A stretch of 64,000 bases of DNA, taken from contig NZ_CP034235.1 of the NCBI RefSeq assembly GCF_009728935.1, forward strand, positions 1,210,501 to 1,274,500, in the 5' to 3' direction. The first letter of the stretch is position 1. Each line of letters begins with the position of its first letter. Of the stretch, positions 34,255 to 41,846 are shown one piece after another. A model generated the notes under the pieces. The model ran no database searches and was not told the DNA's origin. It was given only the letters and a program-made list of their open reading frames with translations. Both the position numbers and the translations under genes were made by a program. The stretch is from Paenibacillus psychroresistens (GTDB lineage Bacteria; Bacillota; Bacilli; Paenibacillales; NBRC-103111).

Positions 34255-36225
34255 ATGAACATTTTCAAGAAATTAGGATTAACCTCAGCAGCACTTTTTG
34301 TAATAGTTATGGTTGTTTCCGCGTTAACGGTTTTTGCAGCTGGAGAGCAGGTAGTTACATCAGAAACGCAGGTTGTGGCTGATCTCGGGATCCTAATTGG
34401 TGATGGCAATGGACTTACCGATGAATATCTGAACAAAGAAACAACTCGTATTCAAGCAGCTATCATGTTCTTACGTCTAAAAGGTTTGGAAGCGGATGCA
34501 GCAGCGTTCAAGGGAACAGCTAATTTCTCAGATGCTAAGCTCGTGTGGGCGGAAGGCCAGAACATTCTAGCTTACTTAAAAGCAAATCCTCAGCTAGGCT
34601 GGCAGGGATCAGGTAATGGTGCATTTGATCCATTGTCCGGAATTACAGCTCAGCAATACTATAAGGTTATGCTCGAGGCACTTGGATATATGCAAGGTAT
34701 GGACTTTGAATATGCTGACGTAATTACGGTCGCAGCAGATAAAGGTCTATCGAAAGCAGCCAACGTTTCGATGTTTATGAATATCCATGTAGCAACAGCT
34801 ACAATTGAGGCTTTAAAAGCAACGATGCATGAAGGCGGAAAAACTTTAGCAGCTACTTTATCCGATGCTAAGGTAATCGATGCGAGTAAGCTGGCTGCAC
34901 TGCAGTACACTAAGCTTGAACTGAAAAGCGTGACTGATGCGACATATTCGATTTTTACAGATGAAAAGGGTATGACTTTGTATTACTTTACTAAAGATGC
35001 AGCGGATGTAAATTCATGTGTCGGTGGATGTCTTACAAATTGGCCTGTTTACTACGCCGAGAAACTAATCGTACCAGCAGGACTGAATGCAACTGATTTT
35101 GGTTCATTCACACGCACTGATGGAGCTATGCAATCTACATATAAAGGCTGGCCGTTATACTACTTTGCCAAGGATACTAAAGCTGGTGACACACTGGGTG
35201 ATGCTGTAGGTAAGATCTGGTATGTGATTCAATCACCGTCCACTCTAGCCATTGGTACTAGTGCTACTCTTGGTAATTATTTAACAGATGCTAAGGGCAT
35301 TTCGCTTTATTATTTTGATAAGGATACAAAAGGTGTAAGCAATTGTACTGGAGAATGTTTGGCTAAGTGGCCGTTGTTCTATGCGGAGCATATCTCTGTT
35401 CCAATGGGCTTGAAGGCAGAAGACTTTGGTACAATCACTCGTACTGACGGTGCCAAACAAACCACGTTCAAAGGTTTTCCATTGTATTATTGGGTTAGTG
35501 ATGTTAAACGCGGCGATACTTTAGGGCAGGATGTAGGTAAGGTTTGGTTTGTGGTTGATCCTGCGAAATTCAGTGGAACAACTGCTATTCCACCTGTTCC
35601 AACTTCAATAACTGTTTCTACTAGCGCTGCTCTGGGCAATTATTTAACAGATGCTAAAGGCATGTCGCTTTATTATTTTGATAAGGATACGAAGGATGTA
35701 AGCAATTGTGCGGGACCATGCTTGGTTAATTGGCCTGCTTTCTACGCGGAAACCATCACTGTTCCAGCGGGCTTGAAAGCGGAAGATTTCGCTACAATTA
35801 CACGCGCTGACGGTGCCAAACAAACTACATTTAAAGGCTTCCCTTTATACTACTGGATTAAAGATGTTAAAAGCGGAGATACGTTGGGGCAGGATGTTGG
35901 CAAGGTTTGGTTTGTAGTTGATCCTGCGAAATTCACAGGAACTACTGCTGTTGCTCCTGTAGCTGCAGTGGGTAAAACTTACAAAATCGACATCTCGAAC
36001 TTTGCTTTCTCAGAGGCTGTTTTGACTATTGAAGTAGGCTCTACCGTTACATGGACTAATAAAGATGACACCGAGCATAATGCGCAGGCAGTAGATGGAT
36101 CATTTAAGCTGCCTTTGTTGAAGCAAGGAGAGTCCGGTTCGTTTACATTCACCAAAGCTGGCGAATTTGATTATTTCTGTCTTCCGCATAAAGAGCATAT
36201 GACTGCAAAAATCATCGTTAAATAA
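34255..36225 (+). CDS. Secreted protein with SLH-like domain, three COG4315 domains and a cupredoxin domain
   Basis: 656 residues. A signal peptide (about 1-28), an SLH-like region (about 33-215), and three tandem COG4315 domains (about 218-325, 331-442, 454-565) follow one another. Each COG4315 domain has a LYY(F/W) element, a C-x-x-x-C pair (SCVGGC, NCTGEC, NCAGPC), NWP/KWP and a YKGWPLYY or FKGFPLYY end. Residues about 572-656 are a plastocyanin-type cupredoxin with copper ligands visible as TEHN (His), FCLPHKEHM (Cys, His, Met). The content suggests a redox or metal-handling surface protein. It has its own ECF-type promoter and lies upstream of the sigma/anti-sigma genes. Confidence 0.85.
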   Translation: MNIFKKLGLTSAALFVIVMVVSALTVFAAGEQVVTSETQVVADLGILIGDGNGLTDEYLNKETTRIQAAIMFLRLKGLEADAAAFKGTANFSDAKLVWAEGQNILAYLKANPQLGWQGSGNGAFDPLSGITAQQYYKVMLEALGYMQGMDFEYADVITVAADKGLSKAANVSMFMNIHVATATIEALKATMHEGGKTLAATLSDAKVIDASKLAALQYTKLELKSVTDATYSIFTDEKGMTLYYFTKDAADVNSCVGGCLTNWPVYYAEKLIVPAGLNATDFGSFTRTDGAMQSTYKGWPLYYFAKDTKAGDTLGDAVGKIWYVIQSPSTLAIGTSATLGNYLTDAKGISLYYFDKDTKGVSNCTGECLAKWPLFYAEHISVPMGLKAEDFGTITRTDGAKQTTFKGFPLYYWVSDVKRGDTLGQDVGKVWFVVDPAKFSGTTAIPPVPTSITVSTSAALGNYLTDAKGMSLYYFDKDTKDVSNCAGPCLVNWPAFYAETITVPAGLKAEDFATITRADGAKQTTFKGFPLYYWIKDVKSGDTLGQDVGKVWFVVDPAKFTGTTAVAPVAAVGKTYKIDISNFAFSEAVLTIEVGSTVTWTNKDDTEHNAQAVDGSFKLPLLKQGESGSFTFTKAGEFDYFCLPHKEHMTAKIIVK

Positions 36226-36262
36226 TTAAGATCTCAAGCTTTATATGAAAATGGCAACTCGG

Positions 36263-36303
36263 GTCCGAACCCGCTGTGAAATTACAGCGGTGTTCGGACT
36301 TTT
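36263..36303 (+). terminator. Terminator after the cupredoxin protein gene
   Basis: GTCCGAACCCGCTGT and ACAGCGGTGTTCGGAC form a stem of about 15 pairs with a 6-base loop and a short T run. Confidence 0.85.
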
Positions 36304-36329
36304 CGTATATAATAGTTGAAGACACATTG

Positions 36330-36357
36330 AACTGAAACCTATTTTATCACGTTAACT
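36330..36357 (+). promoter_or_regulatory. ECF-type promoter of the sigma/anti-sigma operon
   Basis: AAC (36330-36332), 17 bases, CGTTAACT (36350-36357). It is identical in elements and spacing to the promoter at 34175, predicting autoregulation of the sigma gene. Confidence 0.6.
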
Positions 36358-36398
36358 ATTATGAATGGGTCGTTAGCGACTCAAGGAGTGGCCTGTAT

Positions 36399-36965
36399 AT
36401 GGTGAATCGAACGGATGGAGAATTGATGCAGTTGGTCTTAACTAAGCAGCAATCTGCGCTGGATGAGCTTTACGATCGTTATGTAAACCTGGTGTATTCT
36501 TTTGCGATGAAGTCAATTCAAGATGAACAAGCGGCTAGGGAAATAGTACAGCAGGTATTCATGCGACTATGGGTTACCGAAAAAGGGTATGATGCCAAGC
36601 AAGGCAAATTTGTAAATTGGATGCTTACGATAACTCGTAACATAACTATTGATTATATTCGTAAACAGCGTAAACAAGATGTAGTCGTTCGTATGGAACC
36701 TCAAGAATGGGAACGAATAACAGATGCCAACGGAAATGATCCAGAAGCGGAATTAGCCCGTAAATGGATAGGGCAGGAAATTAAAGAGGCATATCGCTAT
36801 TTAACACAAAGCCAGATCCAATTACTGGAGCTATTATATTGGAAGGGCTTCACGTTAAGCGAGATTTCTATTAAGAATAATGAACCGCTTGGCACGATCA
36901 AAAGCCGATTACATCAATGTTTATTGATTTTACGCAAACATCTATCTTCACTTAAGGAGGGTTGA
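36399..36965 (+). CDS. ECF RNA polymerase sigma factor
   Basis: 188 residues with sigma region 2 (about 20-85; LDELYDRYVNLVYSFAMK, ...VFMRLWVTE, NWMLTITRNITIDYIRKQRK) and region 4 (about 130-180; LLELLYWKGFTLSEISIKNNEPLGTIKSRLHQCL). It would direct RNA polymerase to promoters such as those at 34175 and 36330. The following gene, 3 bases on, is its anti-sigma factor. It belongs to the SigK/RskA-paired kind by context. Confidence 0.93.
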   Translation: MVNRTDGELMQLVLTKQQSALDELYDRYVNLVYSFAMKSIQDEQAAREIVQQVFMRLWVTEKGYDAKQGKFVNWMLTITRNITIDYIRKQRKQDVVVRMEPQEWERITDANGNDPEAELARKWIGQEIKEAYRYLTQSQIQLLELLYWKGFTLSEISIKNNEPLGTIKSRLHQCLLILRKHLSSLKEG

Positions 36966-36968
36966 CCC

Positions 36969-37733
36969 ATGCAAGAGCATGAAACAAAAGAGTGCGAGAA
37001 TTTAATTAGCTATATGACCGGAGAATGCTCTGAGTTTGAGCGAGCGGCTTTCGAACGACATCTGCGAAGCTGTACTTCATGCAGAGATGAGCTGCAGCAA
37101 TTGCGCTTGGTATGGGATGCCCTGCCTTTTGAAATGGATGAGCTAGAAGCTCCGGCTGATTTGAAGAATGAAGTTATGCAGGCTATTCATGCTCTGCCGG
37201 TAGATAAAGCCCAGCTCAAGAAGAGTAGGCTGCAGCAAAAGCCAAGAGCAATGCGAAGCTACTTTGCTAAATTCGGATGGGTTGCGGCAATCGTTATTGG
37301 AGTGATAATTGGTGGCTTATGGAGCAGTACATTTGTTAAGAAACCAACTGATTCTGCAGGCAGCTTGCTCAATCAACCTGCTGAAGTGCTGCGGACCTTC
37401 GAATTAAAGGCTTTTGGTGATTCGTTGCCATCCGCCAAAGGGACAGTTTGGGTGCTGAAGCATGGTGATACCAACAATGTTGTGGTTAACCTTAAGGGTC
37501 TGAAGAAGACCAATGGGAAAGAGACTTACCAGGTGTGGTTAGTGAAGAATGCCAACGATCCTAAAACCAAAAAACGTTATAATTGCGGCACGATGAATGT
37601 GGATGATCAAGGTAACGGAGTCTTGACCTATAACATTAATGCCAAATACGCAAACTTCGATGCAGTTGGAGTAACCTTAGAGCCAGATGCAAACGGAGAT
37701 GCGCCAAGAGGGAAAAAGGTTTTAGGGACTTAA
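36969..37733 (+). CDS. Anti-sigma factor, zinc-finger N-domain with RskA-type extracytoplasmic domain
   Basis: 254 residues. The N-terminal ZAS-type motif FERHLRSCTSC (His-x3-Cys-x2-Cys) would hold the sigma factor at the membrane, one transmembrane helix lies at about 100-120 (FGWVAAIVIGVIIGG), and the outer part (about 150-254) fits the anti-sigma-K/RskA C-domain (GTVWVLKHGD, YQVWLVKNAND, VGVTLEPDANGD). It releases the sigma factor after an unknown envelope signal. It is co-transcribed with the sigma gene. Confidence 0.9.
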   Translation: MQEHETKECENLISYMTGECSEFERAAFERHLRSCTSCRDELQQLRLVWDALPFEMDELEAPADLKNEVMQAIHALPVDKAQLKKSRLQQKPRAMRSYFAKFGWVAAIVIGVIIGGLWSSTFVKKPTDSAGSLLNQPAEVLRTFELKAFGDSLPSAKGTVWVLKHGDTNNVVVNLKGLKKTNGKETYQVWLVKNANDPKTKKRYNCGTMNVDDQGNGVLTYNINAKYANFDAVGVTLEPDANGDAPRGKKVLGT

Positions 37734-37779
37734 TTAGCATGAATACATCAACATGGATCCAGCAACATGAAAATCTCGG

Positions 37780-37808
37780 TAAGCCCTCTTCGGATGGCTT
37801 ATTTTTTT
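37780..37808 (+). terminator. Terminator of the sigma/anti-sigma operon
   Basis: TAAGCC and GGCTTA close a short hairpin followed by seven Ts. Confidence 0.75.
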
Positions 37809-37943
37809 GTGTCTAGGAAGTTATGCCTTGTTCTTATAATGCTCGCTTGCCCTTAAGTACTGCCCTTCGTGCCATCCATATTATGGTATAATTCAACAAG
37901 TGGTTAGATCATTTATTTTTAAATTTGAGAAGGAGGTGGAACG

Positions 37944-38591
37944 ATGAGATATACATTATGTTTGGTAATAGCTAGTTTGCTTATAGTTTCTGGCTGTAAG
38001 GGGGATCAATCGGCTAAAAAAGCTGAGCAAGATATTGTAAGTCTGAATATACAACTCGAAGCTATTAAGGCTGATTTGGAGGCTAAGCAGAATGCGACAA
38101 CAGAAGCGCAGCAGCAAACCAAGGATAAACAACAATACATAGATTCTTTGACCAGAGATTATGAAGACCTTCTCTATTTAATTTGTAGTGAAGCAAACAC
38201 TCAATGCCCAGGTGAGCTCAAATATTTTGATCCAAGAAAGATTAAGCAAGGTGACGTCATTTTGGGAATGAAAGTAAAAACCATTGAAGTGAGTACATTT
38301 GGTCCGGGGTCTTACATTGTCTCATTTGCAGAAACCGTTGATGTAACAGGCAAGTTTACTGTGTCTCAAGATGATCCAATGGGTCCTTATATGTGGTTGG
38401 ACACAGATACAATAAACGGCAAGAAATTCAGCATTAATTTAGGAGTTGGAGGTAATCAGGATGAGCTGCAAAAGGCTTTGAAGGGCAGTGAAAAAGGGGA
38501 GATACGCTTAAAGCTAAAAGATATAACCCTTCAACGGTTACCACAGAAACCTGCTTATAACGTTGCTGGATTTGTTAGTTTAGATAAATAA
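37944..38591 (+). CDS. Lipoprotein with N-terminal coiled coil, unknown function
   Basis: 215 residues. It has a lipoprotein signal with lipobox VSGC (Cys18), a coiled coil (about 25-70, rich in Glu, Gln and Lys), then a domain that contains CSEANTQC and ends VAGFVSLDK. No family was recognised. The last part (LKDITLQRLPQKPAYNVAGF) recalls beta-rich lipoproteins of Paenibacillus. It has its own RBS (AAGGAGGTGG) and a TATAAT about 52 bases upstream, so it is probably separate from the sigma operon. Confidence 0.7.
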   Translation: MRYTLCLVIASLLIVSGCKGDQSAKKAEQDIVSLNIQLEAIKADLEAKQNATTEAQQQTKDKQQYIDSLTRDYEDLLYLICSEANTQCPGELKYFDPRKIKQGDVILGMKVKTIEVSTFGPGSYIVSFAETVDVTGKFTVSQDDPMGPYMWLDTDTINGKKFSINLGVGGNQDELQKALKGSEKGEIRLKLKDITLQRLPQKPAYNVAGFVSLDK

Positions 38592-38600
38592 AGAAGGTGG

Positions 38601-38708
38601 CTGCGATGGAAGACTAGCTTAATAGTAGCCGTAGCCTCATCGGTATTTACAGGCATATCCACCTATAGGACATTGCTAAGAGCATTTAACTATGATATTA
38701 AAGATTAA
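38601..38708 (+). other. Possible small membrane peptide or decayed gene
   Basis: A frame without ATG reads RWKTSLIVAVASSVFTGIST and continues to a stop after FNYDIKD (about 35 residues). It has a basic start and one hydrophobic segment, behind GAAGGTGG. The only start would be CTG 38601. In the frame with ATG 38605, a stop follows after three codons. It may be a remnant of a membrane protein or mere chance. Confidence 0.2.
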
Positions 38709-38722
38709 ATTAAACATTAATA

Positions 38723-38753
38723 GCCGTTGGGCAATTTCAATTGCCCTAACGGC
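38723..38753 (-). terminator. Hairpin downstream of alanine dehydrogenase
   Basis: GCCGTTGGGCAATT and AATTGCCCTAACGGC form a 14-base stem with one bulge and a 2-base loop, 15 bases beyond the ald stop codon on the minus strand. Confidence 0.7.
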
Positions 38754-38768
38754 CCTGACAATCTGCTT

Positions 38769-39890
38769 TTACAGTGTCTCAAGCACTTTCTCAACGGGTT
38801 TATAGTCATATCCGAACTCATCGGCGATAGCCTTGTAAGTGATTGAACCGGTGGCAACATTTAGGCCGGATTGGAGTGGTAAGCTATTTATTAAAGCTTG
38901 TCTCAAACCAACGTTAGCAATTAGCAGTGCATAAGGCGTAGTGACATTAGTTAAAGCTATCGTCGATGTTCGGGGTACAGCCCCTGGCATATTAGCGACT
39001 GCATAATGGATGATTCCGTATTTTTCATAGGTTGGATTTGCATGCGTTGTAATCCGATCGATCGTTTCAAAAATACCGCCTTGATCAATAGCTACATCAA
39101 CAATCACTGAACCTGGGCGCATTCGTTGGATTACTTCATTGGTAACAAGCTTTGGTGCTTTGGCACCAGGTATGAGCACAGCTCCGATCACTAGATCAGC
39201 CTCAGCTACGGATTCTGCTAGATTTGCCGGATTGGAGATCAAGGTACTAATTGAACTGCCGAATTGATCATCTAGCTGGCGAAGCCGGTCTGCATTTAAA
39301 TCTACGATAGTGACTTCTGCGCCAAATCCAATTGCAATTTTCGCTGCATTCGTTCCTACTACTCCCCCGCCAATAATCGTTACTTTCCCACGTTTAACTC
39401 CGGGCACGCCTCCAAGTAGGATGCCTGCTCCACCGTTCGGTTTTTCTAGTAAATGGGCACCTATTTGAACAGACATCCGTCCTGCAACTTCACTCATTGG
39501 GGTAAGGAGCGGCAAGGTTCGGTTCAATTCAACAGTCTCATATGCAAGGGCTGTAACCTTACATTCCATAAGCGCTCGAGTCAATTCGGGTTCAGCTGAT
39601 AAATGAAGATAAGTGAACAGAATCAAGCCTTCACGAAAAAACTGAAATTCCGTTTGTTGAGGCTCCTTCACTTTGAGAATTAATCCGGATTCTGCCCAAA
39701 CTTCTTTAGCGCTATAGGCAATTCGAGCACCTGATTGTTGATATTCTTCGTCCGAAAAGCTGCTTCCGCTTCCAGAGTTAGTCTCTACAATCACTTGATG
39801 ACCATCTTTAACAAAGGAATAGACTCCAGCTGGAGTTATGGCCACACGGTTTTCATTGTTCTTTATTTCTTTAGGTATCCCGATAATCAT
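38769..39890 (-). CDS. ald: Alanine dehydrogenase
   Basis: 373 residues, full length for Ald. It catalyses NAD-dependent interconversion of L-alanine with pyruvate and ammonia. It has the N-terminal [20 protein letters not shown], the catalytic-lysine region LILKVKEPQ, the NAD-binding [13 protein letters not shown], and the C-terminal [18 protein letters not shown] signature. It stands alone, facing its neighbours, with a hairpin after it. In Bacilli the enzyme is used in alanine catabolism and sporulation. Confidence 0.96.
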   Translation of the reverse strand: MIIGIPKEIKNNENRVAITPAGVYSFVKDGHQVIVETNSGSGSSFSDEEYQQSGARIAYSAKEVWAESGLILKVKEPQQTEFQFFREGLILFTYLHLSAEPELTRALMECKVTALAYETVELNRTLPLLTPMSEVAGRMSVQIGAHLLEKPNGGAGILLGGVPGVKRGKVTIIGGGVVGTNAAKIAIGFGAEVTIVDLNADRLRQLDDQFGSSISTLISNPANLAESVAEADLVIGAVLIPGAKAPKLVTNEVIQRMRPGSVIVDVAIDQGGIFETIDRITTHANPTYEKYGIIHYAVANMPGAVPRTSTIALTNVTTPYALLIANVGLRQALINSLPLQSGLNVATGSITYKAIADEFGYDYKPVEKVLETL

Positions 39891-40061
39891 AGCTAGCTCC
39901 CCTTTATTTTACACTCTTAAAAGTAAGTATAGGGCTACCTGATCTTTTTGTATTTGTTTGAAAATGAGAAAAAACAAGATCTTTATTGTGATTTTCACCA
40001 AATGGTTTGCAGCAGGAGATATAATGAATATGAGAACTGATTCTGGAGGCGGGAAACAAAT

Positions 40062-41720
40062 ATGCAGAGGAATAAAAATGATTTCGAGACTAAATGCTTG
40101 AGCTCGTTGGAGAAGGTTTTTGCCGATGAAGAACTGAATGCAATGTCATGGCACAACGCTACTGCTCTGCAAGGTGAAACCTACTCTTATCAAATTGCTT
40201 ACCGTTCTATTATTCACATCAACCCAGTTAAGGTTAAGGTCGAATCAGAGCTTTATTCATCTATAACCCTACGGACTGTCGGTCTTGTACCCTCTGAAAT
40301 GCCTTGTTATTCAGATCATGATGATCATGTGTTGCGTGTGACACCAGGTCTATATCCGGATCCGCTATACCCTTTAGATGTAAGTGGATTAGTCGCTTTA
40401 CCCGGACAATGGCGATCAATTTGGATCACGATAGAACTGGATAAAACAGCAATGGCAGGTAACTTTACAATTGAAATTACATTTATGAAGGATAATAATG
40501 AGGTTTTAAGTAAGGAAGTTTTTACCCTGAATATCATTGCTAAACAGCTTCCGCTTCAGCAGTTAATTCACACGGAATGGTTTCATAACGATTGCTTGGC
40601 ATCCTATTATGGTTTAGAGGTATTTAGTGAAGAGCATTGGACTAGGGTAAATCAATATCTCCAAACAGCAGTTAAACACGGAATGAACATGATTCTAACT
40701 CCGCTCTTCACCCCGCCAATTGATACCGCCATTGGTGGTGAACGCCCCACTGTACAATTGATAGATGTGGAGCAGCTTGCTAAAGGTGAGTACCTTTTTT
40801 CGTTTAAAAAGCTGCTTCGCTGGGTGGAGTTGTGCAATAGTCATGGGGTCGTTTATTTTGAATTTTCTCACTTTTTTACCCAATGGGGAGCTAAGCATGC
40901 GCCGAAGGTTATGGCTGTCGTGAATGGAGAATTGAAGCGTATATTCGGTTGGGAAACAGATGCCGGAGGAGAGGAATACAAGCATTTTCTCGATCAAATG
41001 CTTCCCGAGCTTGTTGCCTTTATCCAGCTGCATCAGCTGTCGGAGCGCTGTTATTTTCATATTTCAGACGAACCACCGCTGCTTGATGTAGACGCATATC
41101 GGACTGCTGCGAACATTGTTAAAAAGCATTTAGCAGGTTTTCCAATAATTGATGCCTTATCGAGTTATACATTCTATGAGCAAGATGTGGTTAGACGCCC
41201 GATTCCTGCTTTGGATCATATAGAGCCTTTTTTAGACAACGGAGTTCCAGAGCTATGGACCTATTATTGCTGCGGACAATATAAGGAAGTATCCAATCGT
41301 TTTTATAATATGCCATCTAGTCGCAACCGAATTATTGGCTTTCAGCTTTATAAATTTCAAATTAGCGGTTTTTTGCATTGGGGCTATAACTTCTGGTATA
41401 CCGCATATTCGCTAAAAGCGATTGATCCATTTAAGATTACGGATGCTGGATATGCCTTCCCATCCGGAGATGCTTTTCTGGTCTATCCAGGTGATGAGGG
41501 ACCTATCGAGTCGATTCGGCTGGAAGTGTTTTTCGAAGCTCTCCAGGATTTACGGGCGCTGCAGTTGCTCGAGGAATTAATTGGGCGTAAGCTTGTATTA
41601 GAGCTATTGGAGTCTGATCTTGAGGAAGAACTAACATTCAAAAAATACCCGACTGGCTCTCAATGGCTGCTGATGAAGAGAGAACTAATCAATCGGACAA
41701 TTGCGGATTTTCAAGCATAA
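40062..41720 (+). CDS. DUF4091-type glycoside-hydrolase-like protein
   Basis: 552 residues without a signal peptide. Its N-terminal part (about 1-160) is beta-rich and immunoglobulin-like (ALQGETYSYQIAYR, PLYPLDVSGLVALPGQWRSIWITIE). The middle is a TIM-barrel-like region with HTEWFHNDCLASYYGL, FEFSHFFTQWG and FHISDEPP, the last of which could provide a catalytic acid. The C-terminal FFEALQDLRALQLLEELIGR is the DUF4091 signature. DUF4091 proteins are thought to be glycan-degrading enzymes. It is probably cytoplasmic, working on imported oligosaccharides. The substrate is unknown. Confidence 0.75.
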   Translation: MQRNKNDFETKCLSSLEKVFADEELNAMSWHNATALQGETYSYQIAYRSIIHINPVKVKVESELYSSITLRTVGLVPSEMPCYSDHDDHVLRVTPGLYPDPLYPLDVSGLVALPGQWRSIWITIELDKTAMAGNFTIEITFMKDNNEVLSKEVFTLNIIAKQLPLQQLIHTEWFHNDCLASYYGLEVFSEEHWTRVNQYLQTAVKHGMNMILTPLFTPPIDTAIGGERPTVQLIDVEQLAKGEYLFSFKKLLRWVELCNSHGVVYFEFSHFFTQWGAKHAPKVMAVVNGELKRIFGWETDAGGEEYKHFLDQMLPELVAFIQLHQLSERCYFHISDEPPLLDVDAYRTAANIVKKHLAGFPIIDALSSYTFYEQDVVRRPIPALDHIEPFLDNGVPELWTYYCCGQYKEVSNRFYNMPSSRNRIIGFQLYKFQISGFLHWGYNFWYTAYSLKAIDPFKITDAGYAFPSGDAFLVYPGDEGPIESIRLEVFFEALQDLRALQLLEELIGRKLVLELLESDLEEELTFKKYPTGSQWLLMKRELINRTIADFQA

Positions 41721-41772
41721 GGTGGTACAACCAGATATGAACTAAATGCACTACTATACTACTTAAATTGAA

Positions 41773-41817
41773 TTGACTAATATAGCTAATATGGTTATCA
41801 TTATCGATGAATCGATA
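41773..41817 (+). promoter_or_regulatory. Sigma-A promoter followed by a palindromic operator
   Basis: TTGACT (41773-41778), 17 bases, TATCAT (41796-41801). It is followed immediately by the palindrome TATCGATGAATCGATA (41802-41817), which would cover the transcription start of the gene at 41847. This is the layout of a repressed promoter. The palindrome is unrelated to the GATAC motif. Confidence 0.6.
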
Positions 41818-41846
41818 TAATAATTCATTAGGGGGAAAATGGAGTG

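Noticed and set aside
35240..35960. Long internal DNA repeats
   Set aside because: They are explained by the tandem COG4315 domains of the protein and are not a mobile or CRISPR element.
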